A stretch of DNA of 34,606 nucleotides from positions 1 through 34,606 of the forward strand of contig JABSRH010000006.1 in assembly GCA_013215175.1 (NCBI GenBank), read 5' to 3'. Made by a program: the position numbers and the translations under genes. How positions within the stretch are numbered: position 1 is the first letter of the stretch; every line of letters begins with the position of its first letter. Positions 8,908-22,011 of this stretch are shown here, in pieces. The notes below the pieces were generated by a model that was not told the origin of the DNA, did no database searches, and saw nothing but the letters and a program-made list of their open reading frames with translations. The DNA comes from Parvularculaceae bacterium (GTDB taxonomy: Bacteria > Pseudomonadota > Alphaproteobacteria > Caulobacterales > Parvularculaceae).

Positions 8908-10713
8908 TTATTCCGCTCCTACCACCTCTGCGCCGTCGCTGACGTCGAACTGCGCCGCCTCACCACCTCGCCAAGTGTCGGGTTTGACGCGGCCTGCGAG
9001 GTGCACACGCGGCCTGCCCTCCTGACAAAGCAGGTCACCGAGGGGCTCTCCCACCACGCCAAACGCGATTCCCGTGGCGGTTTTGCCCAGGCTATCTTCG
9101 ATTCGCAGCGAGACATGCCGCTCGCCCACAATGCGCGCGTGACGGATGGTGACATCCGACAGCGCGAAGGTCGGCTCGGGGTTGCCCGCGCCGAAGGGCC
9201 CGGCAGGTTTGAGCGCCTCGCAGGTTCGACCATGCACCGCGCCGACAGACAGGACGCCATCGAGGTCGAGGGGCCTTTCCTCCGTGGCTTCCGCCACGGC
9301 ATCGCCCAACCGTTCGGCAAGGAAGGCTTGGAACGGTTCGATCTGGTCTTGTCGGATAGTCAGGCCCGCCGCCATCGCGTGGCCGCCGCCACCTTCGATG
9401 ATGCCAAGACGGGCCGCCTCCGATACCGCTGAGCCCAGATCAACACCGTGCACAGAGCGTCCACTGCCCGTCCCAACGCCATCTTGCATCGCGATGCAGA
9501 AGGCGGGCTTGTCAAATCGTTCCTTCAGGCGCCCAGCCACAATGCCGACCACGCCGGCGTGCCAGCCCTCGCCGACCGCGAGCAAGGCACCGTCCGGCAC
9601 CTCGCCTGCTGCTTCGATCTGGGCCAACGCTTCACGGCGGACCTTGTCCTCAATCGCGCGGCGTTCTTTGTTCAGGGCCTCAAGCTTTTGAGCAATGGCT
9701 GTGGCGCGGCTCGACTCGTCCGTCGTCAGAAGGTCGAATGCGACCTTGGCGTGACCAATGCGACCAGCGGCATTGATCCGTGGGCCGATTTGAAAGCCCA
9801 GGTGCCCGGCATCTGCCTCACCCTTTAGACCCGCAACCAGCGCCAAAGCTCGCAGACCGGGATTACCGCCCAGACTATGCTCAAGATCACCGATCAGCTT
9901 GAGGCCTTGGGATACCAATGTTCGCGTGAGACCGCGCAGCGGCATGACATCAGCGATCAAGCTTAGTGCGACGAGGTCAAGGTAGGACAGAAGCTTGGGC
10001 TCGGGCCGTGTGCTGAAAAATCCACGCTGGCGAAGGGTTCGGTTCAACGCGACGAGCGTCATGAACGTTACGCCGCCAGCGGACAATCCGCCAAGGCCTG
10101 AGGCATCCCCTGGCCTCTGCGGGTTCACCAGGGAAAAGACTTCAGGCCGCGCGGTCATCAAGTGGTGGTCCAACACCACAACATCCGCTGACAGAGGTTC
10201 CAGCACCGCACCGTGGTTAGAGCCGCAATCTACCGTCACGATCACCGACGCGCCGCGCTCTTCGAGGCTGCGCAGCCCAGCTTCGCTGGGGCCGTATCCT
10301 TCTGTAAACCGATCAGGCAGGTGGACGACGGGGTCGGACCCGACCGCACGCAGATAACGGGTCAGCAGCGCGGCGGCCGTGGTGCCGTCCACATCATAGT
10401 CACCGAAAATGCCTATTGTCTGTCCACCGATCACTGCATCGGCCAGGCGATCAGCCGTGGCGTCCATCTCTTCCAAGATCGACGGATTGGGGAGGCTGCT
10501 CTTAAGGCTCGGCGAGAGGTGCGCCTCGAATTCATCCAGCGTCACACCACGCGCCACCAAGACGTCCGCCAACAGCGCATCAACGCCCAAACGCTGAACG
10601 GCGGTTTCCGATGTACGGCGACAAATCGGTCGCTGCCGCCATATGCGTCCGCGAGCGGAACAGGTGACGCCAAGCAGCGGTGTGCCATCGGTGGCGAGCG
10701 AATCAAGAGGCAT
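8908..10713 (-). CDS. recJ: single-stranded-DNA-specific exonuclease RecJ
   Basis: DHH motif IFGDYDVDGTTAAALL, TVDCGSN, VVVLDHHL, GPRINAAGRIGHA, DHHA1 GIIEGGGGHAMAAGL. Confidence 0.95.
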   Translation of the reverse strand: MPLDSLATDGTPLLGVTCSARGRIWRQRPICRRTSETAVQRLGVDALLADVLVARGVTLDEFEAHLSPSLKSSLPNPSILEEMDATADRLADAVIGGQTIGIFGDYDVDGTTAAALLTRYLRAVGSDPVVHLPDRFTEGYGPSEAGLRSLEERGASVIVTVDCGSNHGAVLEPLSADVVVLDHHLMTARPEVFSLVNPQRPGDASGLGGLSAGGVTFMTLVALNRTLRQRGFFSTRPEPKLLSYLDLVALSLIADVMPLRGLTRTLVSQGLKLIGDLEHSLGGNPGLRALALVAGLKGEADAGHLGFQIGPRINAAGRIGHAKVAFDLLTTDESSRATAIAQKLEALNKERRAIEDKVRREALAQIEAAGEVPDGALLAVGEGWHAGVVGIVAGRLKERFDKPAFCIAMQDGVGTGSGRSVHGVDLGSAVSEAARLGIIEGGGGHAMAAGLTIRQDQIEPFQAFLAERLGDAVAEATEERPLDLDGVLSVGAVHGRTCEALKPAGPFGAGNPEPTFALSDVTIRHARIVGERHVSLRIEDSLGKTATGIAFGVVGEPLGDLLCQEGRPRVHLAGRVKPDTWRGGEAAQFDVSDGAEVVGAE

Positions 10714-10771
10714 GCTCGATTATCGCACGCGCCTGCAGGCCCGCCAAACCAAGGCTTTCCACGTCTTGGAG

Positions 10772-11215
10772 CTAGTTCAGCTTCTTCTTAGTGTCGGATG
10801 GCGTGGGGATCGGCTGCGGGACCGGCGCGACGGTGACGCCCTCGTCCTTCAGCTCTTTTACCTCACTCGGCGTTGCTTCGCCGTAGATTGGTGCAGGTTT
10901 GGTTTCGCCGTAGTGTTGGCGACGCGCTTCTTCGGGGAACTTCTTGCCCACATGCTCGAAATTCTTGGCGACGTAGTCCTGTGCTTTCTTCGCAGCGCTG
11001 TTCCACTCCTCAGCCATCTTCGCGAGGGCTTCAGGCGCCTTCACGCTGCCACCCTTCACGATGGCAGGCGCCATAAGCGCCTTTTCCACATGCTTAGAGC
11101 CACAAACAGGACATTCCAGCAGAGCCTCGCTCTTCTGGCGGTCGAAATCGGCGCTTGAGGAAAACCAGCCTTCAAACTTGTGGTTTTCAGCGCATTGGAG
11201 AGCGTACTTGATCAC
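10772..11215 (-). CDS. DUF1178 family protein
   Basis: MIKYALQCAENHKFEGWFSSSADFDRQKSEALLECPVCGSKHVEKALMAPA, typical DUF1178 N-terminus; 4-bp overlap with the upstream nitrilase-family gene. Confidence 0.88.
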   Translation of the reverse strand: MIKYALQCAENHKFEGWFSSSADFDRQKSEALLECPVCGSKHVEKALMAPAIVKGGSVKAPEALAKMAEEWNSAAKKAQDYVAKNFEHVGKKFPEEARRQHYGETKPAPIYGEATPSEVKELKDEGVTVAPVPQPIPTPSDTKKKLN

Positions 11216-12036
11216 GCTTTCAACATGCGGAGTTTCGTCGTGCGATCAAGCCCTAAGGAGGGGATGCGCTGGCGCATGTCGCCGACCCGCGAGAGGTCGA
11301 GGTCCGCCGCTGCGACGCCCGGCTCGTCATGGGGCAAGTGATCCAGGATCTCGCCCCAAGGGCTTATGATCATCGAGTGGCCATAGGTCACGCGGCCGTC
11401 TTCGTGCTCACCGCCTTGCGCGGCGGCGAGGACAAAGCTGCCGGTCTCAATCGCCCGCGCCCTCAGCAAAGGTTCCCAATGGGCCCGACCTGTGGGCACC
11501 GTGAAGGCGGCGGGCACCGTGAGGATGGTAGCGCCAGCTTGGGCCAACTGCCTGTAAAGGTGAGGAAAGCGCAGGTCGTAGCAAATCGACAGGCCAAGGG
11601 TCGCCTCGCCTAGATCCACAGCTACCGCTTCCTCACCGCCCGCATAGAGCTTGGACTCGCGCCAGCTTTCACCCGTGTCGAGGTCGACATCGAAGAGGTG
11701 CACCTTGTCGTAAGCCGCAAGGCGCCGACCTTCCACATAGACCACCGACCGGTTGGCCACCTTCTCGCTGGCCCCCAAAGCAAAGGGGCTGGAGCCGATC
11801 ACCAACGCTATCCCCAAACGCTGGGAAAGTGCCGCGAAGTGCTCTTCCTCGTCGGGCAAAGGCTCCGCCAATGTGGCCAGCATCCGCTCGCGACGCCGAT
11901 CGAGCAACGTCGTCATTTCCGGCGTGAGCACCAGGGTCGCACCCTGCTCCGCCGCCTGCTCGATAAGCCGCGTGGCGGCCTCCAAATTGGCCGACCGGCT
12001 GATGCCGGAGCGCATTTGGACCACCGCCGCTCTCAT
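11212..12036 (-). CDS. carbon-nitrogen hydrolase (Nit2-like nitrilase superfamily)
   Basis: AAVVQMRSG, TPEMTT, YDKVHLFDV, LSICYDLRFPHLYRQLA (catalytic Glu/Lys/Cys motifs). Confidence 0.92.
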   Translation of the reverse strand: MRAAVVQMRSGISRSANLEAATRLIEQAAEQGATLVLTPEMTTLLDRRRERMLATLAEPLPDEEEHFAALSQRLGIALVIGSSPFALGASEKVANRSVVYVEGRRLAAYDKVHLFDVDLDTGESWRESKLYAGGEEAVAVDLGEATLGLSICYDLRFPHLYRQLAQAGATILTVPAAFTVPTGRAHWEPLLRARAIETGSFVLAAAQGGEHEDGRVTYGHSMIISPWGEILDHLPHDEPGVAAADLDLSRVGDMRQRIPSLGLDRTTKLRMLKA

Positions 12037-12039
12037 GGC

Positions 12040-12297
12040 TTAGGCCGCCAGTTTCGCGTCGAGCTTGCCCGCGCGATCAAGCGCCAACAGGTCGTCGCAG
12101 CCGCCGACATGCTCGTCGCCGATGAAGATCTGCGGGAAGGTCCGGCCACCGCCAGAGCGTTGGATCATTTCTTCTTTTTTCGCCTTATCGAAGGCGGCGG
12201 GGATTTCGTCGATGTCCGCGCCCTTCTCTTTCAGGACGTGCATCGCGCGAATACAATAGGGGCACATGGTTTTGGTGTAGATCGTAACTTTGGCCAT
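12040..12297 (-). CDS. grxC: glutaredoxin 3
   Basis: MAKVTIYTKTMCPYCIRAMHVLKEKG...GRTFPQIFIGDEHVGGCDDLLAL; CPYC motif. ORF runs to 12366 but Met at 12297 is the natural start. Confidence 0.93.
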   Translation of the reverse strand: MAKVTIYTKTMCPYCIRAMHVLKEKGADIDEIPAAFDKAKKEEMIQRSGGGRTFPQIFIGDEHVGGCDDLLALDRAGKLDAKLAA

Positions 12298-12310
12298 GAT
12301 GTGATCTCTT

Positions 12311-13132
12311 TCAGACTTCAGGAAGGGTGATATCGGGGTCCTTGCTGTTCGGTAAAACCCTCGCAACGGTCACAGCGCCGACCCACCGCGCTTTGCCTCG
12401 GCGCAACGCGCGAGCACAGGCGATCAGCGTTGCTCCGCTGGTCAGCACATCGTCGACCAGAATGAAAGCGCCGCCTTCGGCCCCATCCGTGGCGGTGAAT
12501 GCGCCCGCGGCGTTGCGGAGACGAGCCTGCGGTCCCAGCCCCTTTTGCTGCGGCGTGGCCCGATGGCGCTGCAACGAGCGCTGATCCAGCGGCATTCCGG
12601 TTTGTTGAGCCAACGCTTGCGCGATCAGGCCGGACTGGTTGAAGCGCCGCTCCCGCAACCGGCGCGGATGCAGGGGAACGGGCAGCAATCGCGCGTCACT
12701 CGGCGCTCTCAAGGCCTCCAGCGGCGAGACGAGCAAGCGTCCAAAGATCTGCGCTAAATCATGCCGATCGCCGTATTTCAGCGCCATGATGAGCGGTGCC
12801 GTCACCTGGTCATAGCCCACCGCGCTGCGCAGGCGGTTCAGCCGATCCTTGCCCGTGAGCCGGGTCGGCAAGCCTCGCGGCGCCGCACAGCTGACGCAAA
12901 GGACCTGCTCGTGAGCCTCATCCTCGAAGGGTAATCCACAAGCCTGACAACACGGTTCCGACAGAAATCGGACTTGTCCCCAACCCTCGGGGGAAAACGC
13001 TCCGGATTTTTCCACAGGCTGTCCGGTGATGGCGCAGCGGTGTGGAAAAAGCAGCCGGCCCGCCGCCGTTAGGGGGGACTGGAGTCGCGGTGCGAGCTTC
13101 GGCAGAACAGGAAGCCACCGATGGGTATCCAA
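12311..13132 (-). CDS. ComF family phosphoribosyltransferase-like protein
   Basis: Zn-finger-like Cys pairs (CCQACGLPF, CVSCAAPRG), ALKYGDRHDLA, PVPLHPRRLRERRFNQSGLIAQALA, PRPP loop FILVDDVLTSGAT. Exact start uncertain (TTG at 13132). Confidence 0.9.
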   Translation of the reverse strand: MDTHRWLPVLPKLAPRLQSPLTAAGRLLFPHRCAITGQPVEKSGAFSPEGWGQVRFLSEPCCQACGLPFEDEAHEQVLCVSCAAPRGLPTRLTGKDRLNRLRSAVGYDQVTAPLIMALKYGDRHDLAQIFGRLLVSPLEALRAPSDARLLPVPLHPRRLRERRFNQSGLIAQALAQQTGMPLDQRSLQRHRATPQQKGLGPQARLRNAAGAFTATDGAEGGAFILVDDVLTSGATLIACARALRRGKARWVGAVTVARVLPNSKDPDITLPEV

Positions 13133-13138
13133 AAGACT

Positions 13139-14017
13139 ATGGTCCAGCGCCCGCCTCCTGAGGTTTTCTCGCCCGCCCTAAGGCGACGTCGTTTGGAACG
13201 CGCGGCAGTCAACTTTCGCGAACATGCGTTTATCCATGAGCGTGTGGCCGATGACATTGTCGACCGGCTCGAGACCACGCTGAGGCGCTTCGACAAGGCG
13301 TTGTTCATGGGGCCGGGCGCACCAATTCTTCAGGAACGTCTGACCGATGCCTGCCAAGTGGGAGACGTGACCATCGCCGGGGAATCCGCCGCCTTTCTGA
13401 AGGCGCAAGGCATCTCCGACGCTCTAGAAGTTGATGCCGCCCGCTTACCCTTCGCCGACGCTCAGTTCGAGCTCGTGATCTCATCGATGAGTCTGCATGC
13501 TGAGAACCGCCTGCCCGAGGCCCTGGTCGAAGCTCGTCGGGTACTAAAGCCCGACGGTCTGTTCATCGCCTCTTTCCCAGCAGGACAAACTCTCAGTGAA
13601 CTGAGGCAAGCGCTGCATGGGGCCGAAGCGCAATCCACCGGTGGCGTGGGCGCGCGTGTCGCGCCCATGGTCGCCATCAAAGACGGTGGGGCCCTGCTGC
13701 AACGAGCAGGTTTCGCCCTACCCGTCGCGGACACCCAACCGCTCCGTGTACGCTACCAGGATCCATTGAGGTTGCTTCGTGACCTTCGCGGCATGGGTGA
13801 GACCTCGACGCTGGTAAGAGGCCCCAAAGGCGCCCTACGCCGCGATGTCCTGGCACCCGCCATGGCCGCACTATCCAGCCAGGAAATCCTGTTCGATATT
13901 CTCGTGATCACCGGTTGGGCCCCTCACCCAAGCCAGCAACAGCCGTTAAAACCGGGCAGCGGTAAAGTCTCCATGGCAGACGCCATCAAAGCTAACATTC
14001 CGCAGGCAGACGACTGA
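13139..14017 (+). CDS. SAM-dependent methyltransferase (NDUFAF5/BioC-like)
   Basis: FDKALFMGPGAP, LVISSMSLHAENRLPEALVEARRVLKPDGLFIASFPAGQTLSELRQAL, GALLQRAGFALPVADTQPLRVRYQDPLRLLRDLRGMGETS. ORF starts at 13121; Met at 13139 equally plausible. Confidence 0.85.
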   Translation: MVQRPPPEVFSPALRRRRLERAAVNFREHAFIHERVADDIVDRLETTLRRFDKALFMGPGAPILQERLTDACQVGDVTIAGESAAFLKAQGISDALEVDAARLPFADAQFELVISSMSLHAENRLPEALVEARRVLKPDGLFIASFPAGQTLSELRQALHGAEAQSTGGVGARVAPMVAIKDGGALLQRAGFALPVADTQPLRVRYQDPLRLLRDLRGMGETSTLVRGPKGALRRDVLAPAMAALSSQEILFDILVITGWAPHPSQQQPLKPGSGKVSMADAIKANIPQADD

Positions 14018-14018
14018 T

Positions 14019-14405
14019 CTAAGCGAGCAAGTCGCGCACCGCCGCCGCCAGCGGACGGTCTCCGGGGCAAAGATCAAAGCCCATCAACTTGTCTGGCGAG
14101 CTCCAAGCCAGGTTCTGACCCTCGAGGGGAGCCGGGATACCTTTGTACTTTCGGCAAACGTAAAGCAGCAGAAGGACCTCGCCGTGGGTGCTGAAACTGA
14201 GCGGCGCAAGGCAGCTTTCCTCCGTATCGATACCAAGCTCTTCCTTCAACTCTCGGATCAACGCCGTCGCGGGTTCTTCATTCGCCTCGATCTTGCCGCC
14301 CGGAAACTCCCACAGACCACCATGATGCTTGTGCGCAGGCCTTTGGCCAAGCAGCACCTGGCCATCACGATCAATCAAAGCGCAAGCGGCAACGGGTATC
14401 ATCAA
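14019..14405 (-). CDS. mutT: Nudix hydrolase, MutT-like 8-oxo-dGTP diphosphatase
   Basis: Nudix box GGKIEANEEPATALIRELKEELGID; LWEFPGGK. Confidence 0.9.
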   Translation of the reverse strand: MMIPVAACALIDRDGQVLLGQRPAHKHHGGLWEFPGGKIEANEEPATALIRELKEELGIDTEESCLAPLSFSTHGEVLLLLYVCRKYKGIPAPLEGQNLAWSSPDKLMGFDLCPGDRPLAAAVRDLLA

Positions 14406-14413
14406 GGGGCGAC

Positions 14414-15412
14414 TTACTGACCACGGATCAACGCGATGGTCCCTGCCACGGTTTCGGCCTCCGCCTCAATGGCTGCCGGATCACGAAGATCGACCGGCAC
14501 GCGGTCCCGCGCTTCGGCCAGGGCTTCCGCTAAGGCCTCGCGGCGCAGGGCGTCTTCGATGTCATCACGGCGGTCCTCCAGTGGCGGCAAGCGCACGGCC
14601 CGCATTCCGTCCAGCTTGAGGATGTGCCACCCGGCCTCCGTCTCCACCGGATCGGAAAAGCCACCTAGGCCTAGGCCCGCCGCGGCATCAGCCAAGCGGG
14701 GATGAAGATCCGCGGCGCGTACCTCGCCCATGGCTCCGCCATCCGAAGCCGTGGCTTCGTCGATGGAGCGCTGACGCGCCAGCATCACAAAATCCGTCCG
14801 GGGCAATTTCGCTCGGATCGATTCGGCGGCCTCTTTGGTGGGCACAACAATCTGCGAAAGCCGCATCACACCCTCGCGAGCAAGCGCCCGCGTTTCTTCC
14901 TGGTAGCGCTGAAGGATCGCTTCTTCGGAAATGGCTTGGTTGGCAGCGCGCTCTAGGAAGGCCTCGGCGAGAATGTGCCGCTCAGCTAGGGCCACCGCGG
15001 CGCGCACTTCCAACGCATCGGCCAAACCCTCTTCCCGAGCCATTTCAGCTAGCGCCAGGTGATCCACCGCATCGTCGAGCGTCCCAGTCTGGATCAAGCT
15101 GCTCATATCTTGAGCATCGTCCTCACCGACGAAGGCGGCGTGAGCGAATGCGTCGGAAACCCGCAAAACCTGTGTGCCGACCGACGCCACCACGGGATCT
15201 TCCACCAGATCCAATTCACCCGGACCAAGCGGACGCTCAATCAACCCGAAGCGGATACCCTCTAGGCTCGCGGCGGTGACGAGGACCGCCAAGAAAACAC
15301 CGCGAAGCAACTCGCGGGCCCGGACGGTAGCCAGGGCCTGACGGCAGATGCTTGTTTGAGCAGCCAAAAAGCTACCGAAGGCGGGTTTTTTCGTGTTCTT
15401 CACGTCGGTCAT
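14414..15412 (-). CDS. parvulin-type peptidyl-prolyl isomerase, membrane anchored
   Basis: VMRLSQIVVPTKEAAESIRAKL...ATASDGGAMGEVRAADLHPRLADAAAGLGLGGFSDPVETEAGWHILKLDG (rotamase); TM LLRGVFLAVLVTAASL. ORF opens at 15514; Met at 15412 (MTDVKNTKKP) is the likely start. Confidence 0.85.
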   Translation of the reverse strand: MTDVKNTKKPAFGSFLAAQTSICRQALATVRARELLRGVFLAVLVTAASLEGIRFGLIERPLGPGELDLVEDPVVASVGTQVLRVSDAFAHAAFVGEDDAQDMSSLIQTGTLDDAVDHLALAEMAREEGLADALEVRAAVALAERHILAEAFLERAANQAISEEAILQRYQEETRALAREGVMRLSQIVVPTKEAAESIRAKLPRTDFVMLARQRSIDEATASDGGAMGEVRAADLHPRLADAAAGLGLGGFSDPVETEAGWHILKLDGMRAVRLPPLEDRRDDIEDALRREALAEALAEARDRVPVDLRDPAAIEAEAETVAGTIALIRGQ

Positions 15413-15514
15413 ACAACCCCATTTAGAAAGTAAACGCTTCCTTAACAGGCGCGCGGACCTCTGACGGAGGATGCAGTGCGAAACAAGTGCCACGAGGACA
15501 CACCTTTTGGACAT

Positions 15515-15544
15515 TTGACAGCGCTACACCCCCTTACCTATCTG
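15515..15544 (+). promoter_or_regulatory. putative secA promoter
   Basis: Consensus -35 TTGACA at 15515-15520 with a weak TATCTG -10 at 18-nt spacing, about 90 nt upstream of the secA ATG. Confidence 0.35.
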
Positions 15545-15631
15545 CGAGCAGGCTAGGTTTTGTCCCGGCACGATTGGTGCTTCCCAGCACGGTCGGGGTG
15601 AGGCACAGAGGATCAAAAAGGCACTGTAAAC

Positions 15632-18589
<2,958 letters not shown>

Positions 18590-18640
18590 ACCCCTCGGCA
18601 CCGAAGCGAAGCCTAGAGCTTCCCAACAATAGACGCTAAG

Positions 18641-18670
18641 CACGGCTGTTCAGGAGACTGGACAGCCGTG
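18641..18670 (+). terminator. strong hairpin after secA (putative intrinsic terminator)
   Basis: CACGGCTGTTCAG GAGA CTGGACAGCCGTG: 13-bp stem (one T-G wobble) with GNRA tetraloop, then TTGTCC; 52 nt after secA stop. U tract is poor. Confidence 0.6.
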
Positions 18671-18713
18671 TTGTCCATTCGATACTCGCTCCCGAACGCA
18701 TGAAAGCTGACCC

Positions 18714-19982
18714 ATGACCGCAGAATTTCGATCGGATTTCCTCCGCACGCTCGATGAGCGCGGGTTTATCCATCAGTGCACCGATATGACGGCGCTGGAC
18801 GAAAAACTCAGCGCGGGAACGCAGTCAGCTTATATCGGCTTCGATGCAACGGCAGACAGCCTGCACGTGGGTAGCCTCGTGCAAATCATGCTGCTGCATC
18901 ACTTTCAGGCTTGCGGCCACAAACCCATCGTCCTGATGGGCGGTGGCACCACCAAGGTCGGCGATCCGACGGGTAAGGACGAACAACGCAAACTTCTCTC
19001 CGACGGAGATATCGAAGCCAACATCGCCGGAATAAAACGCGCGTTCGAACCTTTCGTGCGGTTTGGCGACGGCGAGAGCGATGCCATCATGGCCAACAAT
19101 GATGATTGGTTATCTGAGCTTTCCTACATTCATTTCCTGCGCGACTATGGCGTTCATTTCACGATCAACCGCATGCTGACGTTTGATAGCGTGAAGCTGC
19201 GCCTCGATCGCGAACAGCCCATGACGTTCCTCGAATTCAACTACATGCTGATGCAGGCCTACGACTTCCTCGAGCTACAACGGCGTCACGAGTGCGTCCT
19301 GCAAATGGGCGGCAGCGATCAATGGGGTAACATCGTCAACGGCGTCGAGCTTATCCGCCGTGTTGGCGCTACCCAAGGTGAAGAGCGCTCATCGTTCGGA
19401 TTGACCACGCCGTTGGTAACCACCTCGTCCGGCAAGAAAATGGGCAAGACCGAGAACGGTGCCGTGTGGCTCAATGCTGACAGAACGTCCGCCTACGACT
19501 ATTGGCAGTTCTGGCGGAATTCCGACGATGCTGACGTTGGCAAATGGCTACGCCGCTTTACACTGCTGCCCATGGACGAAGTTCGTCGGCTCGAGGCCTT
19601 ACAAGGCAGTGAGATCAACGACGCCAAGAAGATCCTCGCCACGGAAGCCACCACACTTCTCCACGGCGCCGAAGCTGCAGCGAACGCTGCAGCGACTGCA
19701 CAAAAAGTCTTCGAGCAAGGCGCTGCGGGAGGCGATCTGCCGTCCATCACAGCGAACGCCGCAGACCTTGGCGACGGCCTCGCCTTATTTGCTCCGTTCC
19801 AAGAGCTTGGCCTCATTCAATCCAATGGCGAAGGCCGTCGGCACATCAAAGCGGGTGCCCTCAAGATCAACGACAAGTCCCTGAGCGAAGAGCGAAAGCT
19901 GAGCCCCGACGATGTTGTGGACGGACAAATAAAGCTGTCGATCGGAAAGAAGAAGCACGGCCTGATCAAGGTGCAAGCATGA
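18714..19982 (+). CDS. tyrS: tyrosyl-tRNA synthetase
   Basis: [26 protein letters not shown] (HIGH-like), [27 protein letters not shown] (KMSKS-like), C-terminal S4 domain. Confidence 0.96.
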   Translation: MTAEFRSDFLRTLDERGFIHQCTDMTALDEKLSAGTQSAYIGFDATADSLHVGSLVQIMLLHHFQACGHKPIVLMGGGTTKVGDPTGKDEQRKLLSDGDIEANIAGIKRAFEPFVRFGDGESDAIMANNDDWLSELSYIHFLRDYGVHFTINRMLTFDSVKLRLDREQPMTFLEFNYMLMQAYDFLELQRRHECVLQMGGSDQWGNIVNGVELIRRVGATQGEERSSFGLTTPLVTTSSGKKMGKTENGAVWLNADRTSAYDYWQFWRNSDDADVGKWLRRFTLLPMDEVRRLEALQGSEINDAKKILATEATTLLHGAEAAANAAATAQKVFEQGAAGGDLPSITANAADLGDGLALFAPFQELGLIQSNGEGRRHIKAGALKINDKSLSEERKLSPDDVVDGQIKLSIGKKKHGLIKVQA

Positions 19983-20863
19983 CCGTTCGCACCACTTGGC
20001 AAGGCCCTCGCCCCCTGCTCGAAGCCGCAGAACAGGTGCTCACTGAGCTGATCGACCCACCGGTGGACGCCGCCTCGCTCGTTCGCGATGACGATGCCAG
20101 TGCTGAGCCAGAGAACGCGCCGTGGCTGCTCCACACCTATGCGGAAGAGCCGCTCAGCGCCGAAGCTAAGGCTATGTTGCCCCAAGGTTTGGGCGAGCCC
20201 ACCGAAGAGGTGCTCGAAGAACGCGACTGGGTCGCTCACGCCCTCGAAGGCCTCGGTGTCATTCGCGCTGGCATGTTTATTCTCTTCGGTAGTCACGATG
20301 CTGACAAAGTCATGGGCGACGAAGGCATCAAGCTCCAGATCGAGGCGAACCGAGCCTTTGGCACTGGCCACCACCCCACCACGGCAGGCTGCCTTGAGGC
20401 TCTCACCGAACTGGCCGGCGAACAACCCGCTTCGATCCTCGACATCGGCACAGGCTCTGGCATCCTTGCCCTTGGTGCACGGAAGATTTGGTCAAACAAC
20501 CCGATCATCGCCACCGATATCGACCCAACATCCGTGGACATTGCGCGCGAGAATGCTGAGATCAATGGCGTCACCGATGTGCAATGGGATGTGGCCGCGG
20601 GTACTGATGCTGAGCTCATCCAAGGCCAAGCGCCCTATCAAATGGTATTTGCCAATATCTTAGCAGGTCCACTCGTGGAGTTAGCGCCCGACATCAACCA
20701 GGTGATCGCACCCAAGGGCCATCTAATCCTCGCAGGATTGCTTGATGAGCAAGAAGAGCGCGTGCAGAGGGCCTATGAAGACGAAGGCTTTCATCTTGTT
20801 CGCAAAGGGGGAACAGAGCGCTGGCCAACACTGACCCTAGTAAAGGACGCTTCAAACGCATGA
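19979..20863 (+). CDS. prmA: ribosomal protein L11 methyltransferase
   Basis: [57 protein letters not shown] overlap with tyrS. Confidence 0.93.
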   Translation: MTVRTTWQGPRPLLEAAEQVLTELIDPPVDAASLVRDDDASAEPENAPWLLHTYAEEPLSAEAKAMLPQGLGEPTEEVLEERDWVAHALEGLGVIRAGMFILFGSHDADKVMGDEGIKLQIEANRAFGTGHHPTTAGCLEALTELAGEQPASILDIGTGSGILALGARKIWSNNPIIATDIDPTSVDIARENAEINGVTDVQWDVAAGTDAELIQGQAPYQMVFANILAGPLVELAPDINQVIAPKGHLILAGLLDEQEERVQRAYEDEGFHLVRKGGTERWPTLTLVKDASNA

Positions 20864-22011
20864 AGGTCATCACGGACACCGCCGGCCTTCAGGCCTTTGT
20901 CAACAGCGCCCAGGGCGCTCCGTTCATCACGGTAGACACGGAATTCATGCGCGAGAAGACCTACTTCTCGCAACTTTGCCTGATCCAAGTCGCTACGCCA
21001 GACGATGCGGTCATTATCGATCCGCTAGCGGACGGTATTGACCTGGCCGTACTTTACCCACTGCTCACTGCGCCTGAAACGGTGAAAGTGTTTCACGCCG
21101 CACGCCAAGATCTCGAGATCTTCGTCAAACTGATGGGCACGGTCCCAGCGCCCCTCTTTGACACACAAATTGCAGCGATGGTGTTCGGTTACGGCGATCA
21201 AGTCGGGTACGAACCGCTGGTCCGCGATCTCACCAGCGCGCAAGTGGACAAGGGCAGTCGCTTCACGGATTGGTCACGCCGTCCGTTATCAGACAAACAG
21301 CTGACGTACGCGTTGGGAGATGTCACGCATTTGCGCGACGTCTACGCCAAACTCACCCAAAAACTCGCCGACAGCAATCGTCTCGCTTGGGTCGAGGAAG
21401 AGATGCTAGCGCTCAACGACATCAATCTGTACTCGGTTGATCCCGACGAAGCTTGGCAGCGCCTGAAGCTACGCAACCCTAAGGCCAAAGAGCTGGGTCC
21501 CATCATCGCCCTCGCCAAATGGCGTGAGGCCGAAGCCCAATCGCGGAATGTACCGCGTAGCCGCCTGCTCAAGGACGACGCCCTATTCGAGCTGGCGCGT
21601 GCGCAACCGGACAAACCTGAGGCCCTCGGCAAATTGCGCTCGATCCCGCAAGGCTTTGAGCGTTCAGCAACGGCCAAGGCGCTCCTAGCAGCCATCACGG
21701 ATGGCAAGGCGATGGACAAGGAGGCGCTGCCGCAACTCGACCGAAAGCCACGTGAGCAAGCACCGCAGGATGTAGTTGAATTGCTGCGTGTACTGCTCAA
21801 ACGGCAGTGCGCTGAACATGATGTGGCACCTAAGCTACTCGCGTCCTCTTCAGACCTTGATGCCATCGCCCTCGATGATGACGCCGATGTTCCCGCGCTG
21901 CGCGGTTGGCGCCGCGAAGTGTTTGGTAACATGGCCCTAAAGCTGAAAAGAGGCGAACTAGCGCTCAGCCTGTCCCGCCGGCGCGTTAGCGTCCACGAAA
22001 TTTCGAGCTAA
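20860..22011 (+). CDS. rnd: ribonuclease D
   Basis: FITVDTEFMREKTYFSQLCLIQVA, VKVFHAARQDLEIF, TDWSRRPLSDKQLTYALGDVTHLRDVY, HRDC region; ATGA overlap with prmA. Confidence 0.95.
   Translation: MKVITDTAGLQAFVNSAQGAPFITVDTEFMREKTYFSQLCLIQVATPDDAVIIDPLADGIDLAVLYPLLTAPETVKVFHAARQDLEIFVKLMGTVPAPLFDTQIAAMVFGYGDQVGYEPLVRDLTSAQVDKGSRFTDWSRRPLSDKQLTYALGDVTHLRDVYAKLTQKLADSNRLAWVEEEMLALNDINLYSVDPDEAWQRLKLRNPKAKELGPIIALAKWREAEAQSRNVPRSRLLKDDALFELARAQPDKPEALGKLRSIPQGFERSATAKALLAAITDGKAMDKEALPQLDRKPREQAPQDVVELLRVLLKRQCAEHDVAPKLLASSSDLDAIALDDDADVPALRGWRREVFGNMALKLKRGELALSLSRRRVSVHEISS

Noticed and set aside
11698-12330. 210-aa plus-strand ORF over nitrilase and grxC
   Set aside because: Antisense to two recognised genes, no domain, His/Arg-rich composition.
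15413-15631. secM-like regulatory ORF upstream of secA
   Set aside because: No secretion-monitor ORF or arrest-like peptide in the 220-nt secA leader; only a short GTGC/GCAC hairpin.
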